From contig JBFWQQ010000043.1 in assembly GCA_050249355.1 (NCBI GenBank), positions 1-15,916 of the forward strand: a stretch of 15,916 bases of DNA, written 5' to 3'. The position numbers and the translations under genes are program-made. Origin of the DNA: CAZAQK01 sp050249355 (GTDB taxonomy: Bacteria; Pseudomonadota; Alphaproteobacteria; Rickettsiales; SXRF01). Below, piece after piece: positions 1 through 8,345 of this stretch. The notes under the pieces were generated by a model, which searched no databases, was not told the origin of the DNA, and was given only the letters and a program-made list of their open reading frames with translations. Every line of letters begins with the position of its first letter. Positions within the stretch are counted from its first letter, which is position 1.

Positions 1-112
1 TTCTCAAGCCCGCATCCCGAAATGAGCATTTTTAATATAGTCGGTTAATCGTTAGATTGCCCTCGTATGGTGCGTATGCATAGGCATCATACCCCGTCTA
101 GGTATATTGCTT

Positions 113-118
113 GGGAGG
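113..118 (+). promoter_or_regulatory. Strong ribosome binding site of the small lipoprotein gene
   Basis: GGGAGG lies 5 bases before the ATG at 124. It decides the start: the ATG at 67 upstream in the same frame lacks such a site and would place 19 charged residues ahead of the lipoprotein signal peptide. Confidence 0.7.
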
Positions 119-123
119 TTGAT

Positions 124-306
124 ATGAAAATGCGAAGAATATCCAATCCATTGCTTGCGTTGGTGGCATGTTCCTTTCTGCAGGCATGTGCAAACCCTGG
201 CCCGCGGGCTGCATTTCCGAATGCAGTGGAACAGGCATATAATACATCAGGCGTTGTGATAATGAATCCGTATACCCGCACGATATTCAGCACGCATAAT
301 TTCTGA
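124..306 (+). CDS. Small putative lipoprotein (60 residues)
   Basis: The product is a 60-residue hypothetical protein with a lipoprotein-type signal peptide. It has a basic start (MKMRR), a hydrophobic stretch at about residues 9-19 and a lipobox L19-Q20-A21-C22, so C22 would be lipidated and become the mature N-terminus. The mature part is only about 39 residues, contains no domain I recognise, and ends NPYTRTIFSTHNF. Start choice rests on the GGGAGG site 5 bases upstream. Tiny lipoproteins of this kind are common in Proteobacteria and some, such as the entericidins, are membrane-active, but nothing here shows that role. The gene converges on motA with 36 bases between the stop codons and no terminator hairpin that I can see. 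The lipoprotein call is fairly secure; the function is unknown. Confidence 0.65.
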   Translation: MKMRRISNPLLALVACSFLQACANPGPRAAFPNAVEQAYNTSGVVIMNPYTRTIFSTHNF

Positions 307-342
307 AGGTATACAGGCTACATTCTAAGTTGGGACTGGTAC

Positions 343-1212
343 TCAGCCCTCGATCTTGATTTCCCCGCTGCTTTGTTCCATCTCGGCAAAGCTGGGCTGA
401 TAATGGCTGGGTATGTTAGCACGTCCCATTTCCATGGAAATCTGTGGCGCCATACCCTTCAGGTGCGCCACCAGCACATCGCGTATGATAAAATAGAACT
501 GCTGTTCTTCATCATGCACGGCGGCATTCTTCACCGCGAGCGGGCCTACAATACCGTAGGCCATGAATACCCCCAGAAATGTGCCTACCAGCGCGCCTCC
601 GATCATTTTACCCAGAATCTCTGGGGGCTCGTTGATACTGGCCATGGTTTTGATAACCCCCAGCACAGCCGCAACGATACCCAGTGCAGGCAAGGCATCG
701 GCTATGTTCTGCAACGCATGCCCAGGTCCTGTTGCTTCATGGTGATGCTTCTCAAGCTGTTTTTCGATATTATCCTCTACCTGATGCGGGTCTTCCATGC
801 CCATGGTAAGCATGCGCAACGTGTCACAAATAATATCCAGTGAGAAATGATCATTCAGTATCTTGGGGTATTGGGTGAATATGCTGCTCTCTTTAGGGTT
901 TTCTATATGCTGCTCCACCGCGATCAGGCCCTTGGCTTTCATGAGCTTGCACAGCGTGAACAACAACAGCAACAGCTCCTTATAATCCTGCTTCTTCCAC
1001 TTGGGGCCTTTAAAGGACTTGATAAGCTCCTTGCCGGTTTTTTTTGCCACCACACCTTTGTTGGCAATCAGAAACGCACCTACGGCCGCGCCGCCGATCA
1101 TGGCAAGCTCGTGTGGTAGCGCCACCAAAATAATCTCGATCTTGCCGCCGGCATGGATATACGTACCGAATATGCAGACGAACACAACAATAAGACCGGC
1201 CAGTACAAGCAT
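343..1212 (-). CDS. motA: Flagellar motor stator protein MotA
   Basis: MotA forms, with MotB, the inner-membrane ion channel that drives flagellar rotation. The 289-residue length is normal. The start MLVLAGLIVVF and the GGK turn near residue 22 match the first membrane helix, and a second helix follows at about 33-51. The cytoplasmic loop carries VEQHIENPKES, in which E100 corresponds to E. coli E98. K92 falls where E. coli has R90, a conservative change. The last two helices hold both conserved prolines, P175 (ADALPALG) and P224 (GIVGPLA). An in-frame TAG 18 bases upstream of the ATG rules out an earlier start. The family is established by these motifs. No motB follows, so its partner must be encoded elsewhere. 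It is 79 bases beyond dnaE and probably has its own promoter. Confidence 0.95.
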   Translation of the reverse strand: MLVLAGLIVVFVCIFGTYIHAGGKIEIILVALPHELAMIGGAAVGAFLIANKGVVAKKTGKELIKSFKGPKWKKQDYKELLLLLFTLCKLMKAKGLIAVEQHIENPKESSIFTQYPKILNDHFSLDIICDTLRMLTMGMEDPHQVEDNIEKQLEKHHHEATGPGHALQNIADALPALGIVAAVLGVIKTMASINEPPEILGKMIGGALVGTFLGVFMAYGIVGPLAVKNAAVHDEEQQFYFIIRDVLVAHLKGMAPQISMEMGRANIPSHYQPSFAEMEQSSGEIKIEG

Positions 1213-1243
1213 CGGTGAAAATTTTCCCTAAAAATAATACGTT

Positions 1244-1271
1244 AGTATCATCCTTAGCAGTTAAATACCAA
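1244..1271 (-). promoter_or_regulatory. Possible sigma70-like promoter for motA
   Basis: On the minus strand, TTGGTA (complement of 1266-1271) and GATACT (complement of 1244-1249) are 16 bases apart, about 30-60 bases before the motA ATG. Each hexamer matches 4 of 6 consensus positions. This is weak evidence, but the 79-base gap after dnaE is the only gap in this half of the window where a separate motA promoter would fit. Confidence 0.3.
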
Positions 1272-1291
1272 TAAAGGGTTAAAGGGGGAGA

Positions 1292-4200
1292 TCAGGCAGC
1301 TACCTCACTGGCCTCATCAACTCCTTGCACAGAGCGGATCTTGTCGAGAAGACCGGGCGATACAGTATATTTTCCCGGCAGGTCAATATCGGCGTCTTTT
1401 CCATCGGCGCGCGCAGTGAGCCGCACAACCATACCGCTTCCATTGCCATCACCCAATAATGAGCGGATAGAAGCCACGGCCTGCGGCTCGCTGATGACAA
1501 TACGCAGCTGGCCGCGCATATTCATGGCGGGCTGGTCGTTGAATGCATCGTCGAATAAACGTATGCTGTTGGCGATCAGGCGCGGCCCATTCTCATCCAG
1601 CTTCCCTTCGGCCTGTATAAAAAGTATTTTTCCGTTTTCCAGCAGGTCACGTTGTTCGTTTAGAAGCACTTCATTAAAAATGGAAACCTCGAATACCCCC
1701 CCCATGTCAGACAACTGTAAGAATGCAAAACGCCCCTTGTCCGATACCTTGAATTTCTTACCGGTGACAATGCCCGCAACGCGCAGCGGGCCATAGGCCA
1801 TGCCCAGTTTGGCCGCAAGATCAGCCGAGGACGTCACACGCATGCTTTGCAGGGCATTCTGGTAATCAGACAGCGGATGCGATGACAGGTAAAAACCGAT
1901 AGCAGAAAATTCATGCTCCAATCGCTCCAGTGAGTTCCAGTCCGCCCCCTCTGCCAGCCGAGGCTTGTTATTGGCCAGCGCCGATTCGCCCGCGAACAGG
2001 CTGCTCTGGCTGCTGTCACGATCGCGCTGACTTGACAGGCCATGCGCAAGCAGCATATCGAGATGATCGAACAGCTGCTTTCTGTTGCCATGCAACCTAT
2101 CGAACGCGCCGGCCTTTATAAGATACTCCATCGCACGCTTGTTGAGCGATTCAGCCGGTATGCGTGTCATGCAGTCGAATATGTCCCTGAAAAGGCCGTT
2201 TGAACGGCGCTCGGCAACCAGACCGTGCATCGCCTGTTCGCCAACATTGCGCACGGCCGACAAGGCATAACGGATGGCACCATTTTCTACGCTGAATAAT
2301 ACTTCCGACGCATTGATATCGGGTGGCAGCATTTCAATTCCAAGTTGCGCTGCATCCTCACGGAATATGCCCAGCTTATCGGTGTTGTGCATATCGTAGG
2401 TCATCGACGCTGCCAGAAATTCCACCGGGTGGTTCGCCTTTAAGAAGGCCGTCTGGTAGGCGATCAGGGCATAAGCCGCCGCGTGCGATTTATTGAAGCC
2501 GTAAGCGGCGAATTTCGCGATCAGCTCAAAGATACTTTCGGCATCATCTTTTTCGACACCGCGATCAACGGAACGCTCGATGAATATACCCCGCTGGGCT
2601 TCCATCTCTTCCTTGATCTTCTTGCCCATGGCGCGGCGCAGCAGGTCTGCTTCCCCCAAGCTATAGCCCGCCAGAAGCTGGGCGATCTGCATCACCTGTT
2701 CCTGATAGATGATCACCCCAAAGGTTTCTTTCAGCACCTGTTCGAGCAGTGGGTGCAGGTACTGTGCCTTTTCACGGCCGTGCTTTCGCGCAATGTATGT
2801 GGGAATGTTGTCCATTGGGCCGGGGCGATACAGTGAGACCAGCGCGATGATATCTTCCAGGCAGTCAGGCTTCAGTTTTTTAAGCGTATCGCGCATGCCG
2901 GCGCTCTCCAGCTGGAATACGCCGACCGTTTCCCCGCGTGACAACAATGCATAGGTAGCAATATCCCCTTCAGGCAGAGCCTGCAGGTCAATTTCAATAC
3001 CGCGATCCCTGAGTAACCCGACTGTACGCGATAGTACGGTCAGCGTTTTCAATCCCAGGAAATCGAATTTCACCAAACCGGCGGCTTCGGCATATTTCAT
3101 TGAATACTGTACCACCGGCATATCGGACTTCGGATCGCGATACATCGGCACCAGCTCATCCAGCGGGCGGTCGGCAATCACCACACCGGCCGCATGGGTA
3201 GAAGCATGACGGTTCAGCCCCTCCAGCTTCAGGCTGATACTAGCGAGCTTGGCAACTGTCTCATCTTCCCTGATAGCGGCCTTTAACATCGGCTCCATTT
3301 TTATCGCTTCGGCGAGTGTCACTGGATTCGCAGGGTTATTGGGCACCAGCTTACAGATACGATCCACCTGCCCATATGGCATTTGCAGTACACGCCCTAC
3401 ATCACGGAGCACCGCCCTAGCCTGCAATTTACCGAACGTGATGATCTGTGCCACATGGTCGGTCCCGTATTTACCCTGCACGTAACGTATTACCTCTTCA
3501 CGGCGATCCTGACAGAAATCGACATCGAAGTCGGGCATGGATACCCTCTCGGGGTTTAAAAAGCGCTCAAAGAGCAGGCTGTAGCGTAGCGGATCGAGAT
3601 CCGTGATTTGCAACGCCCACGCCACCAGCGAACCGGCGCCTGAACCACGGCCCGGGCCGACAGGAATGCCATGATCCTTACTCCAGCGGATAAAGTCGGA
3701 TACGATAAGGAAATACCCAGGGAACTGCATTTTGATGATGACATCCAGCTCAAAATTCAACCGTTCAATATATGGTTGGGCAGCGTCGTGTTGCGCCTGC
3801 ACGTCCATATCCTGCGTGTATACGTGTTTGAGCAATCGCTGCTGCAGCCCATCCATCGCTTGTTTGCGCAACGTGTCGGCTTCACTTAATCCCTCTGATG
3901 CATATTTGGGCAGCATGGGCGCGCGACCATCGGGGAAAAAACTGCACCGGCGGGCGATATGCACCGTGTTAGCCACAGCCTCGGGAATATCTGCAAACAG
4001 CTGTACCATTTCCTCAGGCTCCCTGAGACGGTGCTGTGGCGTCAGATGTCGCCGGTTCTGTTCTGCCACATAGGTACCGTCGGATATGCACAAGAAGGCA
4101 TCGTGCGCTTCATGCATGTCCTTTTCGATAAAATATGCATCATTCGTGGCTACCAGCGGCACGTTGTGCGTATAGGCCAGTTCGATCAGCGCGGCTTCCA

Positions 4201-4762
4201 CCTGCTGCTCTTCCGGCATGCCATGACGCGATATCTCAATATAGAAACGATCTGCAAAAATGCGTTTGCAGACATTCGTCGCCTGCACTGCAATGTCCAT
4301 TTTACCGGCCAAGAGGGCACGAGTAATGCCGCCATGTATACCCCCAGATAGTATAATAAGCCCCTCGTGGTGGGTAAACAGGTCCTCATAGGCCAGCAGT
4401 GGCGTGCCATTTTCACTGACGGAATCGAGATAGGCTTTGCTTACCAGCTTCAGCAGGTTCTTCCAGCCGGTCTCGCTTTGTGCATACGCCAGCATCTGGT
4501 CGGGCTTTTGGCTGTGCGACGGACGGTTGTTTTCCGATAGCACGGGTTTAAGTTGCAATACGCATCCCATGATCGGCTGCACACCGGCTTTGGCCGCTGC
4601 CATTGCAAATTCCAGTGAACCGAACAGGTTGCCATTATCGGTTACGGCAACGGCGGGCATATCATGCTCCTGACACCAACCGACCAATTCTTTTATATAA
4701 ATAGCGCCTTCTAGTAGTGAATAGGTGGAATGCACCCGCAGATGTATGAAGGATGGATTCAT
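1292..4762 (-). CDS. dnaE: DNA polymerase III alpha subunit (DnaE1 type)
   Basis: This is the catalytic subunit of the replicative DNA polymerase, 1156 residues against about 1160 in E. coli. The N-terminal PHP domain begins FIHLRVHSTYSLLEGA and continues through TDNGNLFGSLEF (about residues 6-52). The polymerase core shows PVGPGRGSGAGS (367-378), then PDFDVDF (410-416) with catalytic aspartates D411 and D413. The third catalytic aspartate is D567 in VKFDFLGL. RHASTHAAGVVI (518-529) is also typical. Near the C-terminus, RVAGIVTGKKFKVSDKGRFA marks the OB-fold domain. The ATG overlaps the lolD stop by 4 bases (ATGA), so it is the last gene of the DUF1467-proS-lolC/E-lolD-dnaE operon and is probably translationally coupled. 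No clear intrinsic terminator follows it. Confidence 0.98.
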   Translation of the reverse strand: MNPSFIHLRVHSTYSLLEGAIYIKELVGWCQEHDMPAVAVTDNGNLFGSLEFAMAAAKAGVQPIMGCVLQLKPVLSENNRPSHSQKPDQMLAYAQSETGWKNLLKLVSKAYLDSVSENGTPLLAYEDLFTHHEGLIILSGGIHGGITRALLAGKMDIAVQATNVCKRIFADRFYIEISRHGMPEEQQVEAALIELAYTHNVPLVATNDAYFIEKDMHEAHDAFLCISDGTYVAEQNRRHLTPQHRLREPEEMVQLFADIPEAVANTVHIARRCSFFPDGRAPMLPKYASEGLSEADTLRKQAMDGLQQRLLKHVYTQDMDVQAQHDAAQPYIERLNFELDVIIKMQFPGYFLIVSDFIRWSKDHGIPVGPGRGSGAGSLVAWALQITDLDPLRYSLLFERFLNPERVSMPDFDVDFCQDRREEVIRYVQGKYGTDHVAQIITFGKLQARAVLRDVGRVLQMPYGQVDRICKLVPNNPANPVTLAEAIKMEPMLKAAIREDETVAKLASISLKLEGLNRHASTHAAGVVIADRPLDELVPMYRDPKSDMPVVQYSMKYAEAAGLVKFDFLGLKTLTVLSRTVGLLRDRGIEIDLQALPEGDIATYALLSRGETVGVFQLESAGMRDTLKKLKPDCLEDIIALVSLYRPGPMDNIPTYIARKHGREKAQYLHPLLEQVLKETFGVIIYQEQVMQIAQLLAGYSLGEADLLRRAMGKKIKEEMEAQRGIFIERSVDRGVEKDDAESIFELIAKFAAYGFNKSHAAAYALIAYQTAFLKANHPVEFLAASMTYDMHNTDKLGIFREDAAQLGIEMLPPDINASEVLFSVENGAIRYALSAVRNVGEQAMHGLVAERRSNGLFRDIFDCMTRIPAESLNKRAMEYLIKAGAFDRLHGNRKQLFDHLDMLLAHGLSSQRDRDSSQSSLFAGESALANNKPRLAEGADWNSLERLEHEFSAIGFYLSSHPLSDYQNALQSMRVTSSADLAAKLGMAYGPLRVAGIVTGKKFKVSDKGRFAFLQLSDMGGVFEVSIFNEVLLNEQRDLLENGKILFIQAEGKLDENGPRLIANSIRLFDDAFNDQPAMNMRGQLRIVISEPQAVASIRSLLGDGNGSGMVVRLTARADGKDADIDLPGKYTVSPGLLDKIRSVQGVDEASEVAA

Positions 4763-5433
4763 ATCAGCATACCGTCCTTGAGATGCACCGTGCGATCCAT
4801 GCGGGCGGCTAACTGCGTGTTATGCGTAGCTATCAGTGCAGCCAGCCTGTTTTCCTTCACCACTTCCATCAGCAATGCAAATACCCGCTCGGAGGTATGC
4901 TCATCGAGATTACCCGTCGGTTCATCCGCCAGCAGCAGTACGGGATCATTAGCCAGTGCGCGCGCAATCGCCACACGTTGCTGCTCGCCGCCGGAAAGCC
5001 TTGCGGGCCTGTGCGTTACCCGGTCTGCCAAACCTAGCCGATCCAGCAAGGCGTGCGCCTTATCAGCGGCCTGCATTTTATTCCTGCCCAATATCATCTG
5101 CGGGATCATGACATTTTCCAGCGCGGAGAATTCCGGGAGCAAATGATGAAACTGGTATACGAATCCTATGCACTGCAACCGCGCCTGCGTACGCGCTCCC
5201 TCGCCCGCCTTGCCAAGCTCCCTGCCCGTAATATGGATAGATCCCGAGGTGGGGGTATCGAGTAGCCCGGCAATCTGCAGAAGCGTGCTTTTTCCCGATC
5301 CTGAAGGCCCTACCAGCGCCACGCTTTCGCCAGCCTGCACGGCAAGGTTCAAGCCATTTAATACATGCAGGTCTTTACCGCCCTGGCTGTATGTGCGATG
5401 GATATCATGGAGGTTCAGCACGGCATTACTCAT
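4759..5433 (-). CDS. lolD: Lipoprotein-releasing ABC transporter ATPase LolD
   Basis: LolD is the cytoplasmic ATPase of the LolCDE complex, which extracts outer-membrane lipoproteins from the inner membrane and passes them to LolA. The 224-residue length is usual. Visible motifs in order: Walker A GPSGSGKST (42-50), Q-loop Q94 in VYQFHHLLPEFSALENV, ABC signature LSGGEQQRVAIARAL (146-160), Walker B LLLADE (166-171), D-loop GNLD (174-177) and the switch histidine H204 in ATHN. The sequence around the Q-loop is characteristic of the LolD/MacB subfamily. It starts inside the end of the lolC/E gene (8-base overlap) and its stop overlaps the dnaE start by 4 bases. The adjacent permease supports LolD over other ABC ATPases. 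Confidence 0.96.
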   Translation of the reverse strand: MSNAVLNLHDIHRTYSQGGKDLHVLNGLNLAVQAGESVALVGPSGSGKSTLLQIAGLLDTPTSGSIHITGRELGKAGEGARTQARLQCIGFVYQFHHLLPEFSALENVMIPQMILGRNKMQAADKAHALLDRLGLADRVTHRPARLSGGEQQRVAIARALANDPVLLLADEPTGNLDEHTSERVFALLMEVVKENRLAALIATHNTQLAARMDRTVHLKDGMLI

Positions 5434-6682
5434 AACGCAGTGCCTCCGCCGGATTCATGGATGCCGCACGGCGCGCCGGGTACAGCGTGGCAAGAAACGC
5501 TACCAGCAAGGACAGGAACGCTACCGTGATCACCTCGCTGCCATCGACCTTGGACGGTAAATGCGACAGGAAATACAGCTCGTCAGCAAACAGCTTGTGC
5601 CCCATCATATTCTCCAGCCATAACTGTATGGTTTCGGTGTTGAACGCAATCAGCAGCCCGAATACAACGCCGATGAGTGTGCCAGCCACGCCGACACTGG
5701 CACCGCACATAAGGAAAATACGCAGTATCATGCCACGGCTTGCACCCATCGTGCGCAATATGGCGACATCCTTTCCCTTTTCGCGCACCAGCATGATAAG
5801 CGAGGAGATGATGTTGAACGATGCCACAATAATGATGAGCATGAGAATAAGGAACATTACGTTGCGCTGCACGATAACGGCCTGCAATATCTGCCCGTTA
5901 CTGCGCTGCCAGTCATACACACGTGCATGAGGGCCCAGCTCGCTTGCTATGGCCTGCGCCATCTGTGCCGAGCGGTCGGGGATTTCTACCATCACTTCCA
6001 GCATGGTGGCCTTGTTAGCTTCATCATCGCGCAGCTTGAAATAAACCTGCGCCTCGTCGAACGGCATGATGATAAGCCCGTTATCGTAGGCGAACATGCC
6101 AATATTGAAGATACCCACCACAGGGTATGCTTTTACGCGCGGCATCATCCCCGCGATAGTGGCCCGTCCTTCTGGCGATATCAAGGTGATCGAATCACCG
6201 AGCCTCAGGCCCAGTTTTTCAGCAATACGGTAACCGATCACTACACCGCCGCCTGCATTCAGCGCTTCTAAGCTGCCTTCGGCCATGCGGCCCGACAGCA
6301 GCGGCTTGTATTTCAGATCATCATCGCGGAAAGCCACGGCCATGGCGCCAAGCGCCCTGCCTTTATGGCTGGCCATGATCTGCCCTTCGATCTTGGGAAT
6401 GGCGCTTTTAATGCCCGGCATCATTGTCAGCTTATTTGCCAGCGCATCATAATTTTCCAGCCCGCCCGCCCTGGCATACACGCTGATATGGCCTTCAAGG
6501 CCGATGATGCTTTTTATCATCTCGTCGCGCACGCCGTTCATGACCGCCAACACGACTATAAGCGTGGCAACCCCCAGCGCAATGCCCACCAAGGAGAACA
6601 GCGCAATGACCGATATCAGCCCCTCCTCGCGCCGCGCGCGCAGGTACCGAATTGCCACCATGCGTTCAAAGGTTGAGAACAT
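5426..6682 (-). CDS. lolC: Lipoprotein-releasing system permease, LolC/LolE family
   Basis: This is the integral-membrane partner of LolD, 418 residues, in the usual size range. Four membrane helices are visible: about 23-48 (ISVIALFSLVGIALGVATL), 273-298, 324-347 and 384-402. A periplasmic domain of roughly 220 residues separates the first two, and an FtsX-like permease domain forms the C-terminal half. The cytoplasmic coupling segment REKGKDVAILRTMGAS (300-315) and the ending YPARRAASMNPAEALRYE are family hallmarks. Only one such gene lies here, as is common in alphaproteobacteria, so the complex may contain two copies of this one protein (a LolF-like arrangement). That is inference, because a second paralogue could sit elsewhere. 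AGGAG lies 6 bases before the ATG, and the proS stop is 8 bases upstream. Confidence 0.93.
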   Translation of the reverse strand: MFSTFERMVAIRYLRARREEGLISVIALFSLVGIALGVATLIVVLAVMNGVRDEMIKSIIGLEGHISVYARAGGLENYDALANKLTMMPGIKSAIPKIEGQIMASHKGRALGAMAVAFRDDDLKYKPLLSGRMAEGSLEALNAGGGVVIGYRIAEKLGLRLGDSITLISPEGRATIAGMMPRVKAYPVVGIFNIGMFAYDNGLIIMPFDEAQVYFKLRDDEANKATMLEVMVEIPDRSAQMAQAIASELGPHARVYDWQRSNGQILQAVIVQRNVMFLILMLIIIVASFNIISSLIMLVREKGKDVAILRTMGASRGMILRIFLMCGASVGVAGTLIGVVFGLLIAFNTETIQLWLENMMGHKLFADELYFLSHLPSKVDGSEVITVAFLSLLVAFLATLYPARRAASMNPAEALRYE

Positions 6683-6690
6683 TCCCGCTC

Positions 6691-7980
6691 CTATCCGACA
6701 ATTCGTCCGAGCGCTGCATCGACTGATAATTCCTGCTTTTCACCGGTTTTGCGGTTCTTGAATTCCACGATACCACCCGCCGCGCCTTTAGGGCCGATGA
6801 CCATCTGCCATGGCAGCCCGATCAGATCCATACCGGCGAATTTAGCACCGGCGCGTTCATCCGTGTCGTCGTATAGCACGCTGATATTCTGCTGTTGCAG
6901 CTTGCCATAAATATCACTGCACATCGCATCGCACGCGGCATCCCCCACACGCAAATTGATAAGCCCGACCTTAAATGGCGCCACCGATTCCGGCCAGACG
7001 ATACCGGCATCGTCGTGGCTGGCCTCGATGATAGCACCCACAAGTCGAGATACCCCTATACCGTAACATCCCATTTCCAATATCACGTCCTTGCCGTCCG
7101 GCCCGGGCACCTTGCAGTTCAGGGCCTCGGAATATTTTTTGCCGAGATAGAAGATGTGCCCTACCTCGATACCGCGCGCTTCACGCAGTTGCTCTTTGGG
7201 GATCGGGCAATTCGCCGCGTCGTGCTGCTCGTCGGCGGCGGCATAAAGCCCGCGCATCTGTTCGGTGGTCATGGTGGTTTTTCCGGTGCGGATGTCGTCG
7301 AAGGCAGCATCGTAGAACAGCGCGCTTTCGCCGGTGTCAGCGATCACCTGGAATTCGTGGCTCATATCGCCGCCGATAGCGCCGGAATCAGCCTTCACCG
7401 GCACCGCCGCCAACCCCATGCGCGAAAATATGCGCAGGTAGGTATCGTACATCAGGTTATAATGTTTTTCGGCTCCGGCATAATCCATGTCAAAGGAATA
7501 GGAATCCTTCATAAAAAATTCGCGGCCGCGCATCACGCCGAAACGCGGGCGGATTTCATCGCGGAATTTCCACTGGATCTGGTACAGGTTGCGCGGGAGG
7601 TCGCGGTAGCTTTTTATGGAGTTGCGCACAATGTCGGTGATGACTTCTTCACAGGTCGGGCTGTACAGCAGTTCGCGCTCGGCACGGTCAGGAAACTTTA
7701 AAAGTTCCTTGCCCATGGCATTATAGCGGCCGGATTCCTGCCACAAGTCAGTTGGCTGCAATGTTGGCATAAGCAGCTCTATTGCACCGCTTTTATTCAT
7801 TTCATCGCGCACGATTTGCTCAATGTTGCGCAGCACGGCATACCCCATCGGCAACCAGCTATAAATACCGGCAGCCAACTGGCGCACCATGCCGGCACGC
7901 AGCATCAGCCGGTGCGACGCGATCTGTGCCTCGGACGGGTTTTCTTTGATCAGGGGCAAAAAATAGTGGCTTAGCCGCAT
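6691..7980 (-). CDS. proS: Prolyl-tRNA synthetase, short form without the editing insertion
   Basis: ProRS charges tRNA-Pro with proline in the cytoplasm. At 429 residues this is the short alphaproteobacterial form; E. coli-type enzymes are about 570. Class II motifs are clear: LMPTLQPTDLWQESGR near 70-85, motif 2 FRDEIRPRFGVMRGREFFMKD (139-159) and motif 3 GIGVSRLVGA (307-316), followed by the anticodon-binding domain (about 335-429). Between motifs 2 and 3, only a short segment at about 222-266 stands where the roughly 180-residue INS editing domain would be. Family knowledge says such enzymes depend on a free-standing editing protein to clear alanyl-tRNA-Pro; none is in this window. A 12-base gap separates it from the DUF1467-like gene, and an AAGGA lies 9 bases before the ATG. 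Confidence 0.97.
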   Translation of the reverse strand: MRLSHYFLPLIKENPSEAQIASHRLMLRAGMVRQLAAGIYSWLPMGYAVLRNIEQIVRDEMNKSGAIELLMPTLQPTDLWQESGRYNAMGKELLKFPDRAERELLYSPTCEEVITDIVRNSIKSYRDLPRNLYQIQWKFRDEIRPRFGVMRGREFFMKDSYSFDMDYAGAEKHYNLMYDTYLRIFSRMGLAAVPVKADSGAIGGDMSHEFQVIADTGESALFYDAAFDDIRTGKTTMTTEQMRGLYAAADEQHDAANCPIPKEQLREARGIEVGHIFYLGKKYSEALNCKVPGPDGKDVILEMGCYGIGVSRLVGAIIEASHDDAGIVWPESVAPFKVGLINLRVGDAACDAMCSDIYGKLQQQNISVLYDDTDERAGAKFAGMDLIGLPWQMVIGPKGAAGGIVEFKNRKTGEKQELSVDAALGRIVG

Positions 7981-7992
7981 GAATGTTTTTCC

Positions 7993-8217
7993 TTATTGAA
8001 GATTAAGAATAACAAGAGTGAGGATGGCGGTAATTATCGCACTGACTAGTGAGTTCGCCACCAGCATCTTTTTCCAGTATATTTTTTTAGGTGCCGCAGC
8101 GTATTCCAGGGGCGCCAAGCTGCCTGGCTGGCCCTGCTCTATACAAAATGGCCAAACGAAGAACAGGCACACCCACCATAGGTTGACATAGGTAAAACAC
8201 GCCATGGTCCAACTCAT
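7993..8217 (-). CDS. Small two-helix membrane protein, DUF1467-like
   Basis: A 74-residue inner-membrane protein of unknown function. Two hydrophobic segments are seen at about 9-27 (TYVNLWWVCLFFVWPF) and 50-72. A short polar loop between them contains EQGQPGSLAPLEYAAAPKK. The W-x-x-x-F-F-x-x-x-P pattern at the end of the first helix and the glycine/proline-rich loop ending in lysines resemble DUF1467 proteins. In other alphaproteobacteria these occupy the same place, directly upstream of proS, so assignment relies on layout plus synteny. The first ATG (8217) has AGGAGG 12 bases upstream, a rather long spacing; a second ATG at 8208 is possible but further from the site. It is the first gene of the proS-lol-dnaE operon. 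Confidence 0.8.
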   Translation of the reverse strand: MSWTMACFTYVNLWWVCLFFVWPFCIEQGQPGSLAPLEYAAAPKKIYWKKMLVANSLVSAIITAILTLVILNLQ

Positions 8218-8229
8218 ACAGCCTTTTAT

Positions 8230-8235
8230 CCTCCT
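8230..8235 (-). promoter_or_regulatory. AGGAGG ribosome binding site of the DUF1467-like gene
   Basis: CCTCCT on the plus strand reads AGGAGG on the minus strand. It lies 12 bases before the ATG at 8217, longer than the usual 5-9, which leaves a small doubt about the exact start. Confidence 0.55.
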
Positions 8236-8290
8236 GTTTTACTTAACAAAGCAGTTGGTTTGTCATAAAAGTTTCACTTTTCCTCGCCAC

Positions 8291-8318
8291 AGAATAAGGT
8301 AAGATTAGTGTAGTGCAA
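8291..8318 (-). promoter_or_regulatory. Putative sigma70-like promoter of the DUF1467-proS-lol-dnaE operon
   Basis: On the minus strand TTGCAC (complement of 8313-8318) and TATTCT (complement of 8291-8296) are separated by 16 bases. Each is a fair match to the -35 and -10 consensus. The position, about 70-100 bases before the first gene of the operon, is suitable. It overlaps the likely promoter region of the opposite-strand cassette, so the two transcripts could compete for polymerase. Confidence 0.4.
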
Positions 8319-8345
8319 TCGAATTCATGACACCCGGTGTAGCAA

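Larger units (their letters stand above)
8218..8345. promoter_or_regulatory. Divergent intergenic region between the DUF1467-proS operon and the plus-strand cassette
   Basis: This 128-base AT-rich gap must hold promoters for both directions. The minus-strand pair is given separately. For the plus strand I see only weak candidates, such as TTCACT followed 16 bases later by TAAGGT (3-4 matches each), so that promoter is not resolved. The first cassette gene has no clear Shine-Dalgarno sequence: the bases before its ATG at 8346 are ACCCGGTGTAGCAA. No operator-like palindrome stood out. Confidence 0.5.

Noticed and set aside
67..123. Upstream start of the small lipoprotein gene
   Set aside because: It would put 19 polar residues (MVRMHRHHTPSRYIAWEVD) before the signal peptide and lacks a ribosome binding site, whereas GGGAGG precedes the ATG at 124.
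1213..1291. Possible intrinsic terminator after dnaE
   Set aside because: The only pairing I found is ATAC-TAAC-GTAT, a four-base stem, before a T-rich stretch. This is too weak to call.
6895..7701. Plus-strand open frame of 268 codons inside proS
   Set aside because: It lies fully within a well-supported proS on the other strand, has no start signal, and looks like a codon-bias shadow.
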